A DNA stretch of 64,000 bases. Origin: Bradyrhizobium guangxiense. GTDB lineage: Bacteria; Pseudomonadota; Alphaproteobacteria; Rhizobiales; Xanthobacteraceae. The stretch is taken from contig NZ_CP022219.1 of the NCBI RefSeq assembly GCF_004114915.1, positions 5,920,501 through 5,984,500 of the forward strand, read 5' to 3'. Numbering within the stretch: the stretch's first letter is position 1; each line of letters begins with the position of its first letter. Shown here piece by piece: positions 31,051-43,389 of this stretch. Both the position numbers and the translations under genes were made by a program. Under the pieces are notes generated by a model. It was not told the origin of the DNA. It saw nothing but the letters and a program-made list of their open reading frames with translations, and did no database searches.

Positions 31051-31155
31051 GTCATTCCGGCATGGCCCGAAGGGCCAGGCCCGGAATCCATTTCGCCTCT
31101 GCGTATGCGGCCCGATGGATTCCGGGTTCGCGACTTCGTCGCGCCCCGGAATGAC
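31051..31155. repeat. GTCATTCCGG palindromic element (R3) between pimD and pimC
   Basis: A 105-bp element beginning GTCATTCCGGCATGGCCC and ending CGCGCCCCGGAATGAC, with terminal arms GTCATTCCGG/CCGGAATGAC exactly complementary. Inner stems GGCCCGAAGGGCC and GGATTCCGGG also occur. Confidence 0.85.
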
Positions 31156-31198
31156 GGTGGAAATATTGCTCTCCCCGCCGTCGCGGAGAGGTGGAAGA

Positions 31199-32389
31199 TC
31201 ACAGCCCCAGCACCGCCTTGGCGATGATGTTGCGCTGGATCTCGTTGGAGCCGCCGTAGATCGAAACCTTGCGGTTGTTGAAGTAGCTTGGCGCGATCTG
31301 GGCGGTCCAGTCCATGGCTTCGTTCGAGCCGTCGTCGCCGTGCACATCGTAGGGCGCGGCGAACGGGCCGATCACTTCCATGAGCAGCTCGGTGGTGGTC
31401 TGCTGGATCTCCGAGCCCTTGATCTTCAGCACCGAGGAGGCCGGGTTGGGCTTGCCCTTGCCGTGCTTGCCCTCGTCGGCGACGACGCGCAGCTGCGTCA
31501 ATTCGAGCGCCTTCAGCTCGATCTCGCAGGCGGCGAGCTTCTCGCGGAACGCGGCATCCTGGATGATCGGCTTGCCTGATGATTCGACCTTGCCGGCGAG
31601 CTCGCGGATGCGGCGCAGCCGCTCCTTGGAGACGCCGACCCGGGCGATGCCGGTGCGCTCATTGCCGAGCAGGAATTTTGCGTAGTCCCAGCCCTTGTTC
31701 TCCTCGCCGATCAGGTTCTCGATGGGCACCTCGACGTCGTCGAAGAAGACCTCGTTGACCTCATGGCCGCCGTCGATGGTCTGGATCGGACGCACCGTGA
31801 CGCCCTTCGACTTCATCGAGAACACGATGAAGGAGATGCCCATCTGCTTCTTGGCATTGTTGTCGGTGCGGCAGAGGCAGAAGATCATGTCGGCGTGCTG
31901 GGCGAGCGTGGTCCAGGTCTTCTGGCCGTTGATGATCCACTTGTCGCCACGGCGCTCGGCTTTCGTCTTCAGCGAGGCAAGGTCGGATCCCGAGCCGGGC
32001 TCGGAGAAACCCTGGCACCACCAGTCGTCGACATTGGCGATGCGCGGCAGGTACTTCTTCTTCTGCTCCTCGTTGCCGAAGGTGTAGATGACGGGGCCGA
32101 CCATGCTGACGCCGAAGGCGAGCGGCTGCGGCGCCGGATAGGATTGCAGCTCCTCGTTGAAGATGTAGTGCTGCACCGAGGTCCAGCCCGTGCCGCCATA
32201 TTGCTTGGGCCAGTGGCTGACGCCCCAGCCTTTCTTGTTGAGGATGCGCCACCACGTCACCATCTCGTCCTTCGAGAGGTGGCGGCCCTCGACCATCTTG
32301 CGCCGGGTGTCCGGCGGCACGTTGTCGCGGAAGAACTGCCGCACTTCCTCGCGAAACGCCTGCTCTTCCTTCGTGAATGCGAGATCCAT
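31199..32389 (-). CDS. pimC: Acyl-CoA dehydrogenase, PimC-like large subunit
   Basis: A 396-residue acyl-CoA dehydrogenase of the type annotated as pimeloyl-CoA dehydrogenase large subunit. Key segments are WWRILNKKGWGVSHWPKQYG near the N-terminus, CQGFSEPGSGSDLASLKTKA for flavin and substrate contact, and IYGGSNEIQRNIIAKAVLGL at the C-terminus. The usual medium-chain catalytic Glu position is Gly (YGGSNE), but LLGNERTGIARVG places a Glu where isovaleryl-type enzymes have theirs. It is 16 bases downstream of pimB and pairs with PimD. Confidence 0.9.
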   Translation of the reverse strand: MDLAFTKEEQAFREEVRQFFRDNVPPDTRRKMVEGRHLSKDEMVTWWRILNKKGWGVSHWPKQYGGTGWTSVQHYIFNEELQSYPAPQPLAFGVSMVGPVIYTFGNEEQKKKYLPRIANVDDWWCQGFSEPGSGSDLASLKTKAERRGDKWIINGQKTWTTLAQHADMIFCLCRTDNNAKKQMGISFIVFSMKSKGVTVRPIQTIDGGHEVNEVFFDDVEVPIENLIGEENKGWDYAKFLLGNERTGIARVGVSKERLRRIRELAGKVESSGKPIIQDAAFREKLAACEIELKALELTQLRVVADEGKHGKGKPNPASSVLKIKGSEIQQTTTELLMEVIGPFAAPYDVHGDDGSNEAMDWTAQIAPSYFNNRKVSIYGGSNEIQRNIIAKAVLGL

Positions 32390-32405
32390 CGGATCCTCCT
32401 GTGAA

Positions 32406-33593
32406 TTACTGCAATACTTCGAACAGCCCGGCCGCGCCCATGCCGCCGCCGACGCACATGGTGACGACCGCGTACTTCGCCTTGCGGCGGCGGCCTTCGA
32501 TCAGCGCGTGACCGGTCAGGCGCGCGCCCGACATGCCGTAGGGATGGCCGACCGCGATCGCGCCGCCGTCGACGTTGATCTTCTCGGGGTCGATGCCGAG
32601 CTTGTCGCGGCAGTACAGCACCTGCACCGCGAAGGCTTCGTTGAGCTCCCACAGACCGATGTCGTCGACCGTGAGGCCGTGACGCTTGAGCAGGCGCGGC
32701 ACGGCGAAGACCGGGCCGATGCCCATCTCGTCCGGCTCGCAGCCGGCCGAGACGAAGCCGCGGAAGATGCCGAGCGGCTTGAGGCCGCGCTTGGACGCTT
32801 CCTTGTCGCTCATGATCACGCAGGCGCTGGCGCCGTCGGAGAGCTGGCTGGCATTGCCGGCGGTGACGGTGAAGCCGTCGCCACGCACGGGCTTGAGGCC
32901 GGCGAGGCCTTCGATCGTGGTCTCGGGGCGCGGGCCCTCGTCCTGCGACAGCGTGATGTCCTTCATCGAGACGGCGCCGGTCGCCTTGTCGGTGATCGCC
33001 ATCTGCGTCGTGATCGGCGCGATCTCCTCCTTGAACTTGCCGCCCTGCTGGGCGGCAGCGGTGCGGCGCTGGCTCTCCAGCGAATATTCGTCCTGCTTCT
33101 CGCGCGAGATGCCGTAGCGCTTGGCGACGATTTCGGCAGTGTCGATCATGGGCATGTAGACCTCGCCCTTGATCTTGAGCAGCGCCGGATCCTGGGCGTG
33201 GAAGCCGTTCATCTTGTCGTTCTGCACGAGCGAGATCGACTCGCCGCCGCCGCCGACCGCGATCTCGACGCCGTCGAAGATCACCGAGCGCGCGGCGAGC
33301 GCGATCGCCTGCAGGCCCGAGGCGCACTGCCGGTCGATGGTGGTGCCGGCGACGGTGACGGGAAGGCCGGCGCGCAGCAGCGCCTTGCGCGCGATGTTGC
33401 CGCCGGTCGCGCCTTGCTGCAGCGCTGCACCCATCACGACGTCTTCGATCTCCTTCGGATCGACCTTGGCACGGGCGACGGCTTCGCCGATGGCGTGGCC
33501 CAGCAGGGTCGCCCCCTCGGTGGCGTTGAGCGCGCCGCGATAGGCCTTGCCGATCGGGGTGCGGGCGGTGGAAACGATGACGGCGTCGGTCAA
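32406..33593 (-). CDS. pimB: Acetyl-CoA acyltransferase (thiolase), PimB-like
   Basis: The start is a TTG at 33593 preceded by AGGAGG, giving 395 residues ([15 protein letters not shown]). The nucleophilic Cys is in [11 protein letters not shown], the second conserved region is [13 protein letters not shown], and the catalytic His region is [20 protein letters not shown], followed by [13 protein letters not shown] with the second Cys. Thiolase cleaves the 3-ketoacyl-CoA at the end of each beta-oxidation round. Start and stop of pimB and pimA overlap as TTGA, indicating translational coupling. Confidence 0.93.
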   Translation of the reverse strand: MTDAVIVSTARTPIGKAYRGALNATEGATLLGHAIGEAVARAKVDPKEIEDVVMGAALQQGATGGNIARKALLRAGLPVTVAGTTIDRQCASGLQAIALAARSVIFDGVEIAVGGGGESISLVQNDKMNGFHAQDPALLKIKGEVYMPMIDTAEIVAKRYGISREKQDEYSLESQRRTAAAQQGGKFKEEIAPITTQMAITDKATGAVSMKDITLSQDEGPRPETTIEGLAGLKPVRGDGFTVTAGNASQLSDGASACVIMSDKEASKRGLKPLGIFRGFVSAGCEPDEMGIGPVFAVPRLLKRHGLTVDDIGLWELNEAFAVQVLYCRDKLGIDPEKINVDGGAIAVGHPYGMSGARLTGHALIEGRRRKAKYAVVTMCVGGGMGAAGLFEVLQ

Positions 33594-35272
33594 GAACGAC
33601 CTCCTGATACGGGTTGGATGGATTGTGACGGTTTCTGCTGCTGGCGCAATTCGTGGCGCGACAATTTTCCGACCGGCGTGCGCGGCAGATCGGCGACGAA
33701 CTCGACCGCGGCCGGCAATTCGTGCTTGCCGACCTTCCCGGCGAGCTGGGTGCGCAGCTCGTCGAGCGAGAACGGCTTGGCGTCCGGCTTCAGCTTGATG
33801 AAGGCCTTTGCGGCCTCGCCCCGATACTGGTCGGGAATGCCGAGCACGATGACCTCGTGCACGCCCGGAATGGTGTAGATCGCCTGCTCGATCATCTGCG
33901 GATAGACGTTGAAGCCGCCGGAGATGATCATGTCCTTCTTGCGGTCGACCAGGAAGAAATAGCCGTCGGTGTCGACATAGCCGATGTCGCCGGTCAGGAA
34001 GCGGCCGTCGACGAAGGCCTCGGTAGAGCCCTCCGGCTTGTTCCAGTAGCCCTTGGTGACGTTCGGGCCCTTGATGCGGATCTCGCCGACCTCGCCGGGC
34101 GGCAGCACCCGTCTGGGATCGTCGAGCGCGACGACGTCGAGCTCTATGCCGGGCAGCATCAGGCCGATCGAGCCGGGCTTCTCGGGCCCTGCGGGCGGAT
34201 GGCCGGTGCCGGGCGAGCAGGTCTCGGTCATGCCCCAGCCGCTCTTCAGCTTTTTGCCGACCTTGCGCTCGAAGAAGCTCGCGATCTCCACCGGCAGCGG
34301 CGCGCCGCCGGAGCCGATGGTGGCAAGCGAGGAGAAGTCGCGCTTGTCGAGATCGGGCAGCGCGGCGATCGCGATCCACATCGTCGGCACGCCCGGAAAA
34401 TACGTCGCGCGCTTGACCTCGATGTCGCGCATGACGGCTTCGACGTCGAAGCGCTGATGCAGCGAAATCAGATTGCCGCGGCTGAGCGAGGACAACAGCA
34501 CCACGGTGAGCGCATAGATGTGGAACAGCGGCAGCACGCAGATCACGCGCTCGATCACCTCGCCGCGCGCCGCGCGCGCCGGCTTGCCCCAGACGTCGTA
34601 GATCGACACCGCCGCGGTGAGATTGCCGTGCGTCAGCATCGCGCCCTTGGGCAGGCCGGTGGTGCCGCCGGTATATTGCAGCAGCGCGACGTCGTCGGCC
34701 GTCACGTTCGGCCATTGCGCAGGCGCGGCCGCCCCCTCGACGAAGGTCTTGAAGGTGACGATGCGGGGATCATTTGGGATCGCCGCTTGCGGCGTGCCGA
34801 CCTTGCCCCAAGTGTCGTCCTCGCAGACGACGAGCTTGTCGATCAGGCCCTTGTCCAGGAATTTCAGCGCGGTCGGCAGCAGTGCGGCAAGGTTCGAGGT
34901 GACGAGCAGGCGCGAGCCGGAATCCGAGACCTTGTGCGTCAGCGCGATCTCGCCGTCGAGTGGGGAGAGATGCGCGACGCGGGCGCCTGCTTTCAGCGCG
35001 CCGAAGAAATTGACGGGATGGTCGGGCGTGTTGCCGAGGAACAACGCGACCGACGTGCCCTTGCCGCAGCCGGCCCGCAGGAACGCCGCGGCGGCACGGT
35101 CGGCCTGAGCTGCGAGTTCGGTGTAGCTGATCGCGCGGTCGCGGAACTCCAGCGCCGTGCGCGGGCCGTAGTCGGCGGCGGCCTTCGACAAGAGGTCAGG
35201 CAACGAGCCCTGGACGATGGGATCGTCCCAACGCACGCCCTCGGGGTAAAACTGTTCGCCGGGATGGGTCAT
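33590..35272 (-). CDS. pimA: Acyl-CoA ligase (AMP-forming), PimA-like
   Basis: The start at 35272 ([17 protein letters not shown]) follows AAGGA by 5 bases and gives 560 residues. It is an adenylate-forming ligase activating the acid to its CoA thioester. Motifs are [17 protein letters not shown] (P-loop), [35 protein letters not shown] and the catalytic Lys in [13 protein letters not shown]. The substrate is probably a dicarboxylic or fatty acid such as pimelate, by the operon context. It overlaps pimB by four bases and follows pimF after an R3 element. Confidence 0.92.
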   Translation of the reverse strand: MTHPGEQFYPEGVRWDDPIVQGSLPDLLSKAAADYGPRTALEFRDRAISYTELAAQADRAAAAFLRAGCGKGTSVALFLGNTPDHPVNFFGALKAGARVAHLSPLDGEIALTHKVSDSGSRLLVTSNLAALLPTALKFLDKGLIDKLVVCEDDTWGKVGTPQAAIPNDPRIVTFKTFVEGAAAPAQWPNVTADDVALLQYTGGTTGLPKGAMLTHGNLTAAVSIYDVWGKPARAARGEVIERVICVLPLFHIYALTVVLLSSLSRGNLISLHQRFDVEAVMRDIEVKRATYFPGVPTMWIAIAALPDLDKRDFSSLATIGSGGAPLPVEIASFFERKVGKKLKSGWGMTETCSPGTGHPPAGPEKPGSIGLMLPGIELDVVALDDPRRVLPPGEVGEIRIKGPNVTKGYWNKPEGSTEAFVDGRFLTGDIGYVDTDGYFFLVDRKKDMIISGGFNVYPQMIEQAIYTIPGVHEVIVLGIPDQYRGEAAKAFIKLKPDAKPFSLDELRTQLAGKVGKHELPAAVEFVADLPRTPVGKLSRHELRQQQKPSQSIQPVSGGRS

Positions 35273-35295
35273 GGATTCCTTAAACTGCACAGACC

Positions 35296-35394
35296 GTCAT
35301 TCCGGGGGCGCGACCAAGTCGCCCCCCGGAATCTCGAGATTCTCAGGTGCGCAACTGCGCACCATAGTTGGCCCTGCGGGCGCCCCGGAATGAC
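35296..35394. repeat. GTCATTCCGG palindromic element (R3) between pimA and pimF
   Basis: A 99-bp element beginning GTCATTCCGGGGGCGCGACC and ending CGCCCCGGAATGAC; terminal 10-bp arms are exactly complementary. The inner sequence (GTGCGCAACTGCGCAC) makes another stem. Confidence 0.85.
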
Positions 35395-35418
35395 CGAGAG
35401 CTGGAGCGCGAAGCTCCA

Positions 35419-37515
<2,097 letters not shown>

Positions 37516-37560
37516 GGTGTTCCCTCCTTGGTGGGGATTAACTTTTGTTCGATTTCGCGG

Positions 37561-37579
37561 TGCGGAATTTAATTCCGCA
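37561..37579. promoter_or_regulatory. 19-bp palindrome, candidate IclR operator
   Basis: TGCGGAATTTAATTCCGCA is a near-perfect palindrome (8-bp arms around a 3-base centre). It lies 46 bases upstream of pimF and 68 bases upstream of the IclR gene. IclR-family operators are commonly short palindromes with a TTCC/GGAA core, so this is a strong candidate site controlling both directions. Confidence 0.7.
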
Positions 37580-37646
37580 TCTTGACGGCAGGGTTATTTT
37601 GAAGCACGTGGCTTGTCAACGACTCCGCGCAAGAAGCAGATCAGGG

Positions 37647-38513
37647 ATGAAGCGTACAGGAAAGAAGACTGCGACCGATCGGAATTTCGTCGTCGCGCTT
37701 TCCCGCGGACTGGACGTATTGCGCGCATTCCACCCCAATGACGGCTTGCTCGGCAATCAGGAGATTGCGGCGCGCACCAACCTGCCCAAGCCGACGGTGT
37801 CGCGGCTGACTTACACGTTGACCAAGCTCGGTTATCTTGCGCCGGTTCCCCGCTTCGAGAAATACCAGCTCACGCCTGCTGCGATGTCGCTCGGCTACGC
37901 CGCGCTCGCCAATCTCGGCGTTCGGCATTTGTCCGAGCCGTTCCGCGAAGAAGTGATGCGCGCGACCGGCGGCGCCGTCGCGGTCGGCGGCCGCGACCGT
38001 CACAGCATGATCTATTTCGGGCAGAGCCGCGGCAGCGAGACGGTCGGCGTTCAACTTGACGTCGGCTCCCGCGTGCCGATTGCAACCAGTGCGATGGGCC
38101 GGGCCTATTTCTGGGCGCTCGACGACGAGGATCGCACGGAATTGTCGCGCCTGCTGCGCGAACATTACGGCAGCCGCTGGCCGAAGATGCGCGACGGATT
38201 GGAACGTTCCGGCGAAACCGTCGCGAAATACGGTTTTGCGATTTCGGTCGGCGACTGGCACGACGACATCGGCGCCGCCGGCGTCGCGCTCAGGCTCAAC
38301 GACGGAACCGGACCTTACGCTTTCAATTGCGGTGCGCCCGCATTCCGCTTCACGGAAGAGCGTTTGATCAACGACATTGGACCGCGTCTGCTCACGATGG
38401 TAAGGAACATCGAAGCGGCACTCGGGGGTCTGATGCCGCATTCCAAAAAAGAAGTCAGCAAAAAGCTGAAATCAGGAGGAAAAGTTGCGCGTGTGGCCGA
38501 GGGGATCAGATAG
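37647..38513 (+). CDS. IclR family transcriptional regulator
   Basis: The start at 37647 (MKRTGKKTATDRNFVVALSR) gives 288 residues. The N-terminal winged helix contains SRGLDVLRAFHPNDGLLGNQ and the recognition segment EIAARTNLPKPTVSRLTYTL. The C-terminal ligand-binding (GAF-like) domain includes MGRAYFWALDDEDRTELSRL and FAISVGDWHDDIGAAGVALR. It probably senses a metabolite of the pathway encoded by the divergent pim operon and controls both that operon and the downstream transporter genes. Whether it activates or represses cannot be read from the sequence. Confidence 0.92.
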   Translation: MKRTGKKTATDRNFVVALSRGLDVLRAFHPNDGLLGNQEIAARTNLPKPTVSRLTYTLTKLGYLAPVPRFEKYQLTPAAMSLGYAALANLGVRHLSEPFREEVMRATGGAVAVGGRDRHSMIYFGQSRGSETVGVQLDVGSRVPIATSAMGRAYFWALDDEDRTELSRLLREHYGSRWPKMRDGLERSGETVAKYGFAISVGDWHDDIGAAGVALRLNDGTGPYAFNCGAPAFRFTEERLINDIGPRLLTMVRNIEAALGGLMPHSKKEVSKKLKSGGKVARVAEGIR

Positions 38514-38579
38514 CCTTTGTCATCATTGGGAGCGGTTCGCATCGCCCCTTCGCTCACTCAATCGCGTGGGCGAGACGAG

Positions 38580-39373
38580 ATGACGCAGGCACAGCTCGCG
38601 CGGGGGACATCGCCCCTGCTCGCGGTTCGCGACGTCAGCGTCGTGTTCGGCGGCATCGTCGCGCTCAACGGCGTGTCCTTCGACATGCACAAGGGCCAGA
38701 TCCTCGGCTTGATCGGGCCCAACGGCGCCGGCAAGACCACGCTGTTCAACTGCCTGTCCCGACTCTATCAGCCCTCGTCCGGCGATATCCTGATGGAGGG
38801 CGTCAGCATCCTGTCGCGCCCGCCGCACCGCATCGCCGAGATCGGCATCGGCCGCACCTTCCAGAACGTGGCGCTGTTTCCGAACCTCTCGGTGATGGAC
38901 AACGTCCGCGTCGGCGCCCATTCAAAGACCTCCAGCGACATCATCAGCGACTCCCTGAAACTGGCGTGGGTGCGGCGCAGCGAGACCAGTGTCAACAAGA
39001 AGGTGCACGCGATTCTCGCCTATCTCGATCTCGAGGACGTCGCCCACACTGTGGTGTCAGGCCTGCCCTTCGGCACGCAGAAGCGCGTCGAGCTGGCGCG
39101 TGCGCTGGCGGCCGATCCGAAGATCCTGCTGCTCGACGAGCCCGCCGGTGGCCTCAACCACGAGGAAGTCTATGTGCTCGGCGACCTCATCCGCAAAATC
39201 CGTGACGAGCGCCACATGACGGTGCTGCTGGTCGAGCATCACATGGGCCTCGTGATGTCGATCGCCGACCACGTCGTCGCGCTGAATTTCGGCAAGAAGC
39301 TCGCGGAAGGCACCCCTGCCCAGGTGCAGGCAGACCCCGACGTCATCAAGGCCTATCTCGGGAGCAAGGACCA

Positions 39374-39377
<4 letters not shown>
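38580..39377 (+). CDS. livG: Liv-type ABC transporter ATP-binding protein (LivG)
   Basis: The start at 38580 (MTQAQLARGTSPLLAVRDVS) gives 265 residues; the frame is open a little further upstream. Walker [21 protein letters not shown], the Q-loop region GRTFQNVALFPNLSVMDNV, the signature SGLPFGTQKRVELARALAAD and Walker B KILLLDEPAGGLN are all intact. The C-terminal GTPAQVQADPDVIKAYLG is the LivG-type tail. It is the first transporter gene after the IclR regulator and overlaps livF by four bases. Confidence 0.93.
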
Positions 39378-40087
<710 letters not shown>

Positions 40088-40100
40088 GGGAGCCGGGACA

Positions 40101-40979
40101 ATGGAGCTGTTCACCAACCAGGTCCTGGCCGGCATCGCCACGGGCGCGATCTACGCCTGCATGGCCCTCGCCGTGGTCATGATCTACCAGGCCATCGACC
40201 ATCTCAACTTCGCGCAGGGCGAGATGGCGATGTTCTCGACCTTCATTTCCTGGCAGCTGATGCAATGGGGCGTGTCCTACTGGGCCGCCTTCGTGATCAC
40301 GCTGGCATTCTCCTTCGTCGCCGGTATCGCGATCGAGCGCATCCTGTTCAAGCCGCTTGCGAAAGCACCGGTGCTGACCAACGTCGCCGGCTTCATCGCG
40401 CTGTTCGCGATCATCAACTCCTCCGCCGGCCTGATCTGGGACTTCACCATCAAACAGTATCCGACCCCGTTCGGCTCCTCGCCCTTCCTGGGCAGCCAGC
40501 TGATCTCGACCCACCAGGCCGGCATGATCGGCGTCACCGTGCTGCTGCTGCTGGGACTGTATTTCTTCTTTCAGTACACCCGCATCGGCCTCGCCATGCG
40601 CGCCGCCGCCTCGGTGCCTGAATCGGCCCGCCTCGTCGGCATCAACACGAGCTGGATGATAGCGCTGGGCTGGGGCATGGCGACCGCGATCGGCTCGATC
40701 GCCGGCATGCTGATCGCGCCGGTCGTGTTCCTGGAGCCCAACATGATGGGCGGCGTGCTGATCTACGGCTTTGCCGCCGCGGTGCTCGGCGGGCTGTCGA
40801 GCCCGTTCGGCGCCGTGGTCGGCGGCTTCCTGGTCGGCGTCTTCGAGAATCTCGCCGGCACCTACATCCCCGGCGTCGGCAACGAGCTGAAACTGCCGAT
40901 CGCGCTCGCGCTGATCATCTCCGTCCTGGTCGTCAAACCCGCTGGCCTGTTCGGCCGGCACATCGTCAAGCGAGTTTGA
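40101..40979 (+). CDS. livH: Liv-type ABC transporter permease (LivH)
   Basis: A 292-residue inner-membrane permease with about eight hydrophobic segments. The family start QVLAGIATGAIYACMALAVV and DHLNFAQGEMAMFSTFISWQ are typical, as is the C-terminal GLSSPFGAVVGGFLVGVFEN. It lies 13 bases after livF and just before livM, within a single rightward set. Confidence 0.93.
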   Translation: MELFTNQVLAGIATGAIYACMALAVVMIYQAIDHLNFAQGEMAMFSTFISWQLMQWGVSYWAAFVITLAFSFVAGIAIERILFKPLAKAPVLTNVAGFIALFAIINSSAGLIWDFTIKQYPTPFGSSPFLGSQLISTHQAGMIGVTVLLLLGLYFFFQYTRIGLAMRAAASVPESARLVGINTSWMIALGWGMATAIGSIAGMLIAPVVFLEPNMMGGVLIYGFAAAVLGGLSSPFGAVVGGFLVGVFENLAGTYIPGVGNELKLPIALALIISVLVVKPAGLFGRHIVKRV

Positions 40980-40981
40980 TC

Positions 40982-42001
40982 ATGAGCGCTGCAGAAGAAG
41001 TCGTTGCAGAAGGCCACGAGGCGGTCGAGGCCGTTCCGAAGCGCGCCATGACGCTGGGCACCGGCACCTCGCTGGTGGTCCTCGCTGCGCTGCTCATCGC
41101 GCCCGCCTTCGTCAAGAACTTCATCATCTTCCAGATGACGATGCTCTTGATCTACGGGCTCGCGGTGCTGGCGCTGAACATCCTGACCGGCGGCTCGGGC
41201 CAGTTCTCGCTGGGCCAGAGCGCCTTCTACGCCGTCGGCGCCTATACGACCGCGGTGTTGATGGAGCACGCCAACATCAATTACGCGCTGACCATTCCGA
41301 TTTCCGCCGCGGTCTGCTTCGGATTCGGTTATTTGTTCGGCAAGCCGGCGCTGCGGCTTTCGGGCGTCTATCTGGCGCTCGCGACCTTCGCGCTTGCCAC
41401 CGCGATGCCGCAGCTGTTGAAGCTGAACTTCCTCGAGCACTGGACCGGCGGCGTGCAGGGCCTCGTCGTCACCAAGCCCGACGCGCCGTTCGGCCTGCCG
41501 ATGTCGCAGGACATGTGGCTGTATTACTTCACCCTCGTCGTGACGATCGCGATCTACATCTTCTCGGTGAACCTGTTGCGCTCCCGCTCGGGCCGCGCCT
41601 TCATGGCGATCCGTGACAACGAGATCGCAGCCTCCTCGATGGGCGTCAACGTCGCGCTGTACAAGACGCTGGCCTTCGGCGTGTCCGCCGGTATCACCGG
41701 TGTTGCCGGCTCGCTCGGCGCCATCGCCGTGCAGTTCGTCGCACCCGACAGCTACACCATCACGCTGGCGATCTCGCTGTTCCTCGGCATGGTCGTCGGC
41801 GGCGTCGGCTGGCTGCCCGGATCGTTCGTCGGCGCGGCGTTCATCATCTTCGTGCCGAACATGGCGGAGAGCATCTCCAAGGGCCTCTCCGGCGCGGTGT
41901 TCGGCGTGCTGTTGTTCCTCGTCATCTACCTGGTGCCGCATGGCGCAAGGCAGGCTGCGATCCTGGGCCAGCAACTGGCCGGGAAGCTCAAGAAGAACTG
42001 A
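40982..42001 (+). CDS. livM: Liv-type ABC transporter permease (LivM)
   Basis: The ATG at 40982 gives 339 residues; a TTG at 40976, overlapping the livH stop as TTGA, is in the same frame and would add two residues. Multiple membrane segments are present, with the LivM core NILTGGSGQFSLGQSAFYAV, RLSGVYLALATFALATAMP and SVNLLRSRSGRAFMAIRDNE. The N-terminus has a short charged extension (SAAEEVVAEGHEAVEAVPKR). It is followed after 30 bases by the first binding-protein gene. Confidence 0.93.
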   Translation: MSAAEEVVAEGHEAVEAVPKRAMTLGTGTSLVVLAALLIAPAFVKNFIIFQMTMLLIYGLAVLALNILTGGSGQFSLGQSAFYAVGAYTTAVLMEHANINYALTIPISAAVCFGFGYLFGKPALRLSGVYLALATFALATAMPQLLKLNFLEHWTGGVQGLVVTKPDAPFGLPMSQDMWLYYFTLVVTIAIYIFSVNLLRSRSGRAFMAIRDNEIAASSMGVNVALYKTLAFGVSAGITGVAGSLGAIAVQFVAPDSYTITLAISLFLGMVVGGVGWLPGSFVGAAFIIFVPNMAESISKGLSGAVFGVLLFLVIYLVPHGARQAAILGQQLAGKLKKN

Positions 42002-42031
42002 AGATTCGTTGAATTAACCAAGGAGACCGAA

Positions 42032-43267
42032 TTGTATTTTGGAAGAACACTGCGAGCCGCCGCGCTGGTCACGGCAACGGCGGCCATCACTCTCACCTCC
42101 GGCGCAGCACTCGCCCAAAAGAAATACGACACCGGCGCGTCCGATACCGAAATCAAGATCGGCAACATCATGCCGTACAGCGGTCCGGCGTCGGCCTATG
42201 GCATCATCGGCAAGACCGAAGAAGCCTATTTCAAGATGATCAACGACAAGGGCGGCATCAACGGCCGCAAGGTCAACTTCGTCACCTATGACGACGGCTA
42301 TTCGCCGCCGAAGGCCGTCGAGCAGGTGCGCAAGCTGATCGAGAGCGACGAGGTCCTGGCCGTTTTCAATCCGCTCGGCACGCCCTCGAACACGGCGATC
42401 CAGAAATATCTCAACGCCAAGAAGATCCCGCAGCTGTTCGTCGCCACCGGCGCCACCAAGTGGAACGACCCGAAGAACTTCCCCTGGACCATGGGCTGGC
42501 AGCCCTCCTACCAGAGCGAAGCGCATATCTACGCGAAATGGCTGATGAAGGAGAAGCCCGACGCGAAGATCGCGATCCTCTATCAGAACGACGATTTCGG
42601 CAAAGACTACCTCAAGGGCACCAAGGACGGCCTTGGCGCCAAGGCTTCCTCCATGATCATCATGGAAGAGAGCTATGAGGTGTCGGAACCCTCGATCGAC
42701 GGCCACATCGTCAAGATCAAGGCGGCCAACCCGGACGTGCTGCTGATCTACACCACGCCGAAGTTCGCGGCCCAGACCATCAAGAAGACCGCCGAGCTCA
42801 GCTGGAAGCCGCTCCAGATCCTCACCAACGTATCGATCTCGGTCGGCAGCGTGATGAAGCCGGCCGGCTTCGAAGCCGCGCAGGGCGTGCTGTCGGCGGC
42901 CTATGCCAAGGACTCCACCGATCCGCAGTGGGCCAACGATCCCGGCATGAAGAAGTGGAACGAGTTCGTCGACAAGTACATGCCCGGCGCCGACAAGTCC
43001 GACACCAGCATGGTCTACGGCTACGGCGCTGCGTCAACGCTGGCCAAGGTGCTGGAGATGTGCGGTGACGATCTCACCCGGGCCAACATCATGAAGCAGG
43101 CCGCGAGCCTGAAGGACTTCGCGCCGGACACCCTGCTGCCCGGCGTGAAGATCAACACCAGCGCGACCGACTTCGCCCCGATCGCCCAGCTCCAGATGCA
43201 ACGCTTCAAGGGTGAGAAGTGGGAACTGTTCGGCGAGATCATCAGCGGCGACGTCGCCTCCGAGTGA
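42032..43267 (+). CDS. ABC transporter substrate-binding protein 1 of 3 (Peripla_BP_6)
   Basis: A 411-residue periplasmic binding protein starting at TTG after AAGGAG. A Sec signal ends near SGAALAQKK. The mature N-terminus DTEIKIGNIMPYSGPASAY is shared almost exactly with the next two proteins. The type I periplasmic fold is evident in NFVTYDDGYSPPKAVEQVRK and FVATGATKWNDPKNFPWTMG. It is linked to livM by a 30-base gap, so it is probably on the transporter transcript, and ends at a strong terminator. The ligand is unknown; dicarboxylic or aryl acids are inferred from the pim context. Confidence 0.92.
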   Translation: MYFGRTLRAAALVTATAAITLTSGAALAQKKYDTGASDTEIKIGNIMPYSGPASAYGIIGKTEEAYFKMINDKGGINGRKVNFVTYDDGYSPPKAVEQVRKLIESDEVLAVFNPLGTPSNTAIQKYLNAKKIPQLFVATGATKWNDPKNFPWTMGWQPSYQSEAHIYAKWLMKEKPDAKIAILYQNDDFGKDYLKGTKDGLGAKASSMIIMEESYEVSEPSIDGHIVKIKAANPDVLLIYTTPKFAAQTIKKTAELSWKPLQILTNVSISVGSVMKPAGFEAAQGVLSAAYAKDSTDPQWANDPGMKKWNEFVDKYMPGADKSDTSMVYGYGAASTLAKVLEMCGDDLTRANIMKQAASLKDFAPDTLLPGVKINTSATDFAPIAQLQMQRFKGEKWELFGEIISGDVASE

Positions 43268-43298
43268 CGGGCGGACGCAATAGTTCAACCTTCCCAGA

Positions 43299-43328
43299 AG
43301 CCCCCGCGAGCGATCGCGGGGGCTTTTT
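43299..43328 (+). terminator. Rho-independent terminator after binding protein 1
   Basis: A perfect 11-bp stem AGCCCCCGCGA/TCGCGGGGGCT with loop GCGA, followed by TTTTT. This is a textbook intrinsic terminator. Confidence 0.92.
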
Positions 43329-43389
43329 GTTGACGGCTGGCGTCAATCTTGTTCAATGCGGCGCCGATCCAATCCGGGGTAGGAGAGCA

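Noticed and set aside
33594..34715. Extended thiolase frame running into the ligase gene
   Set aside because: The upstream part is an off-frame reading of the ligase gene with basic, low-complexity composition; the TTG at 33593 with AGGAGG is the evident start.
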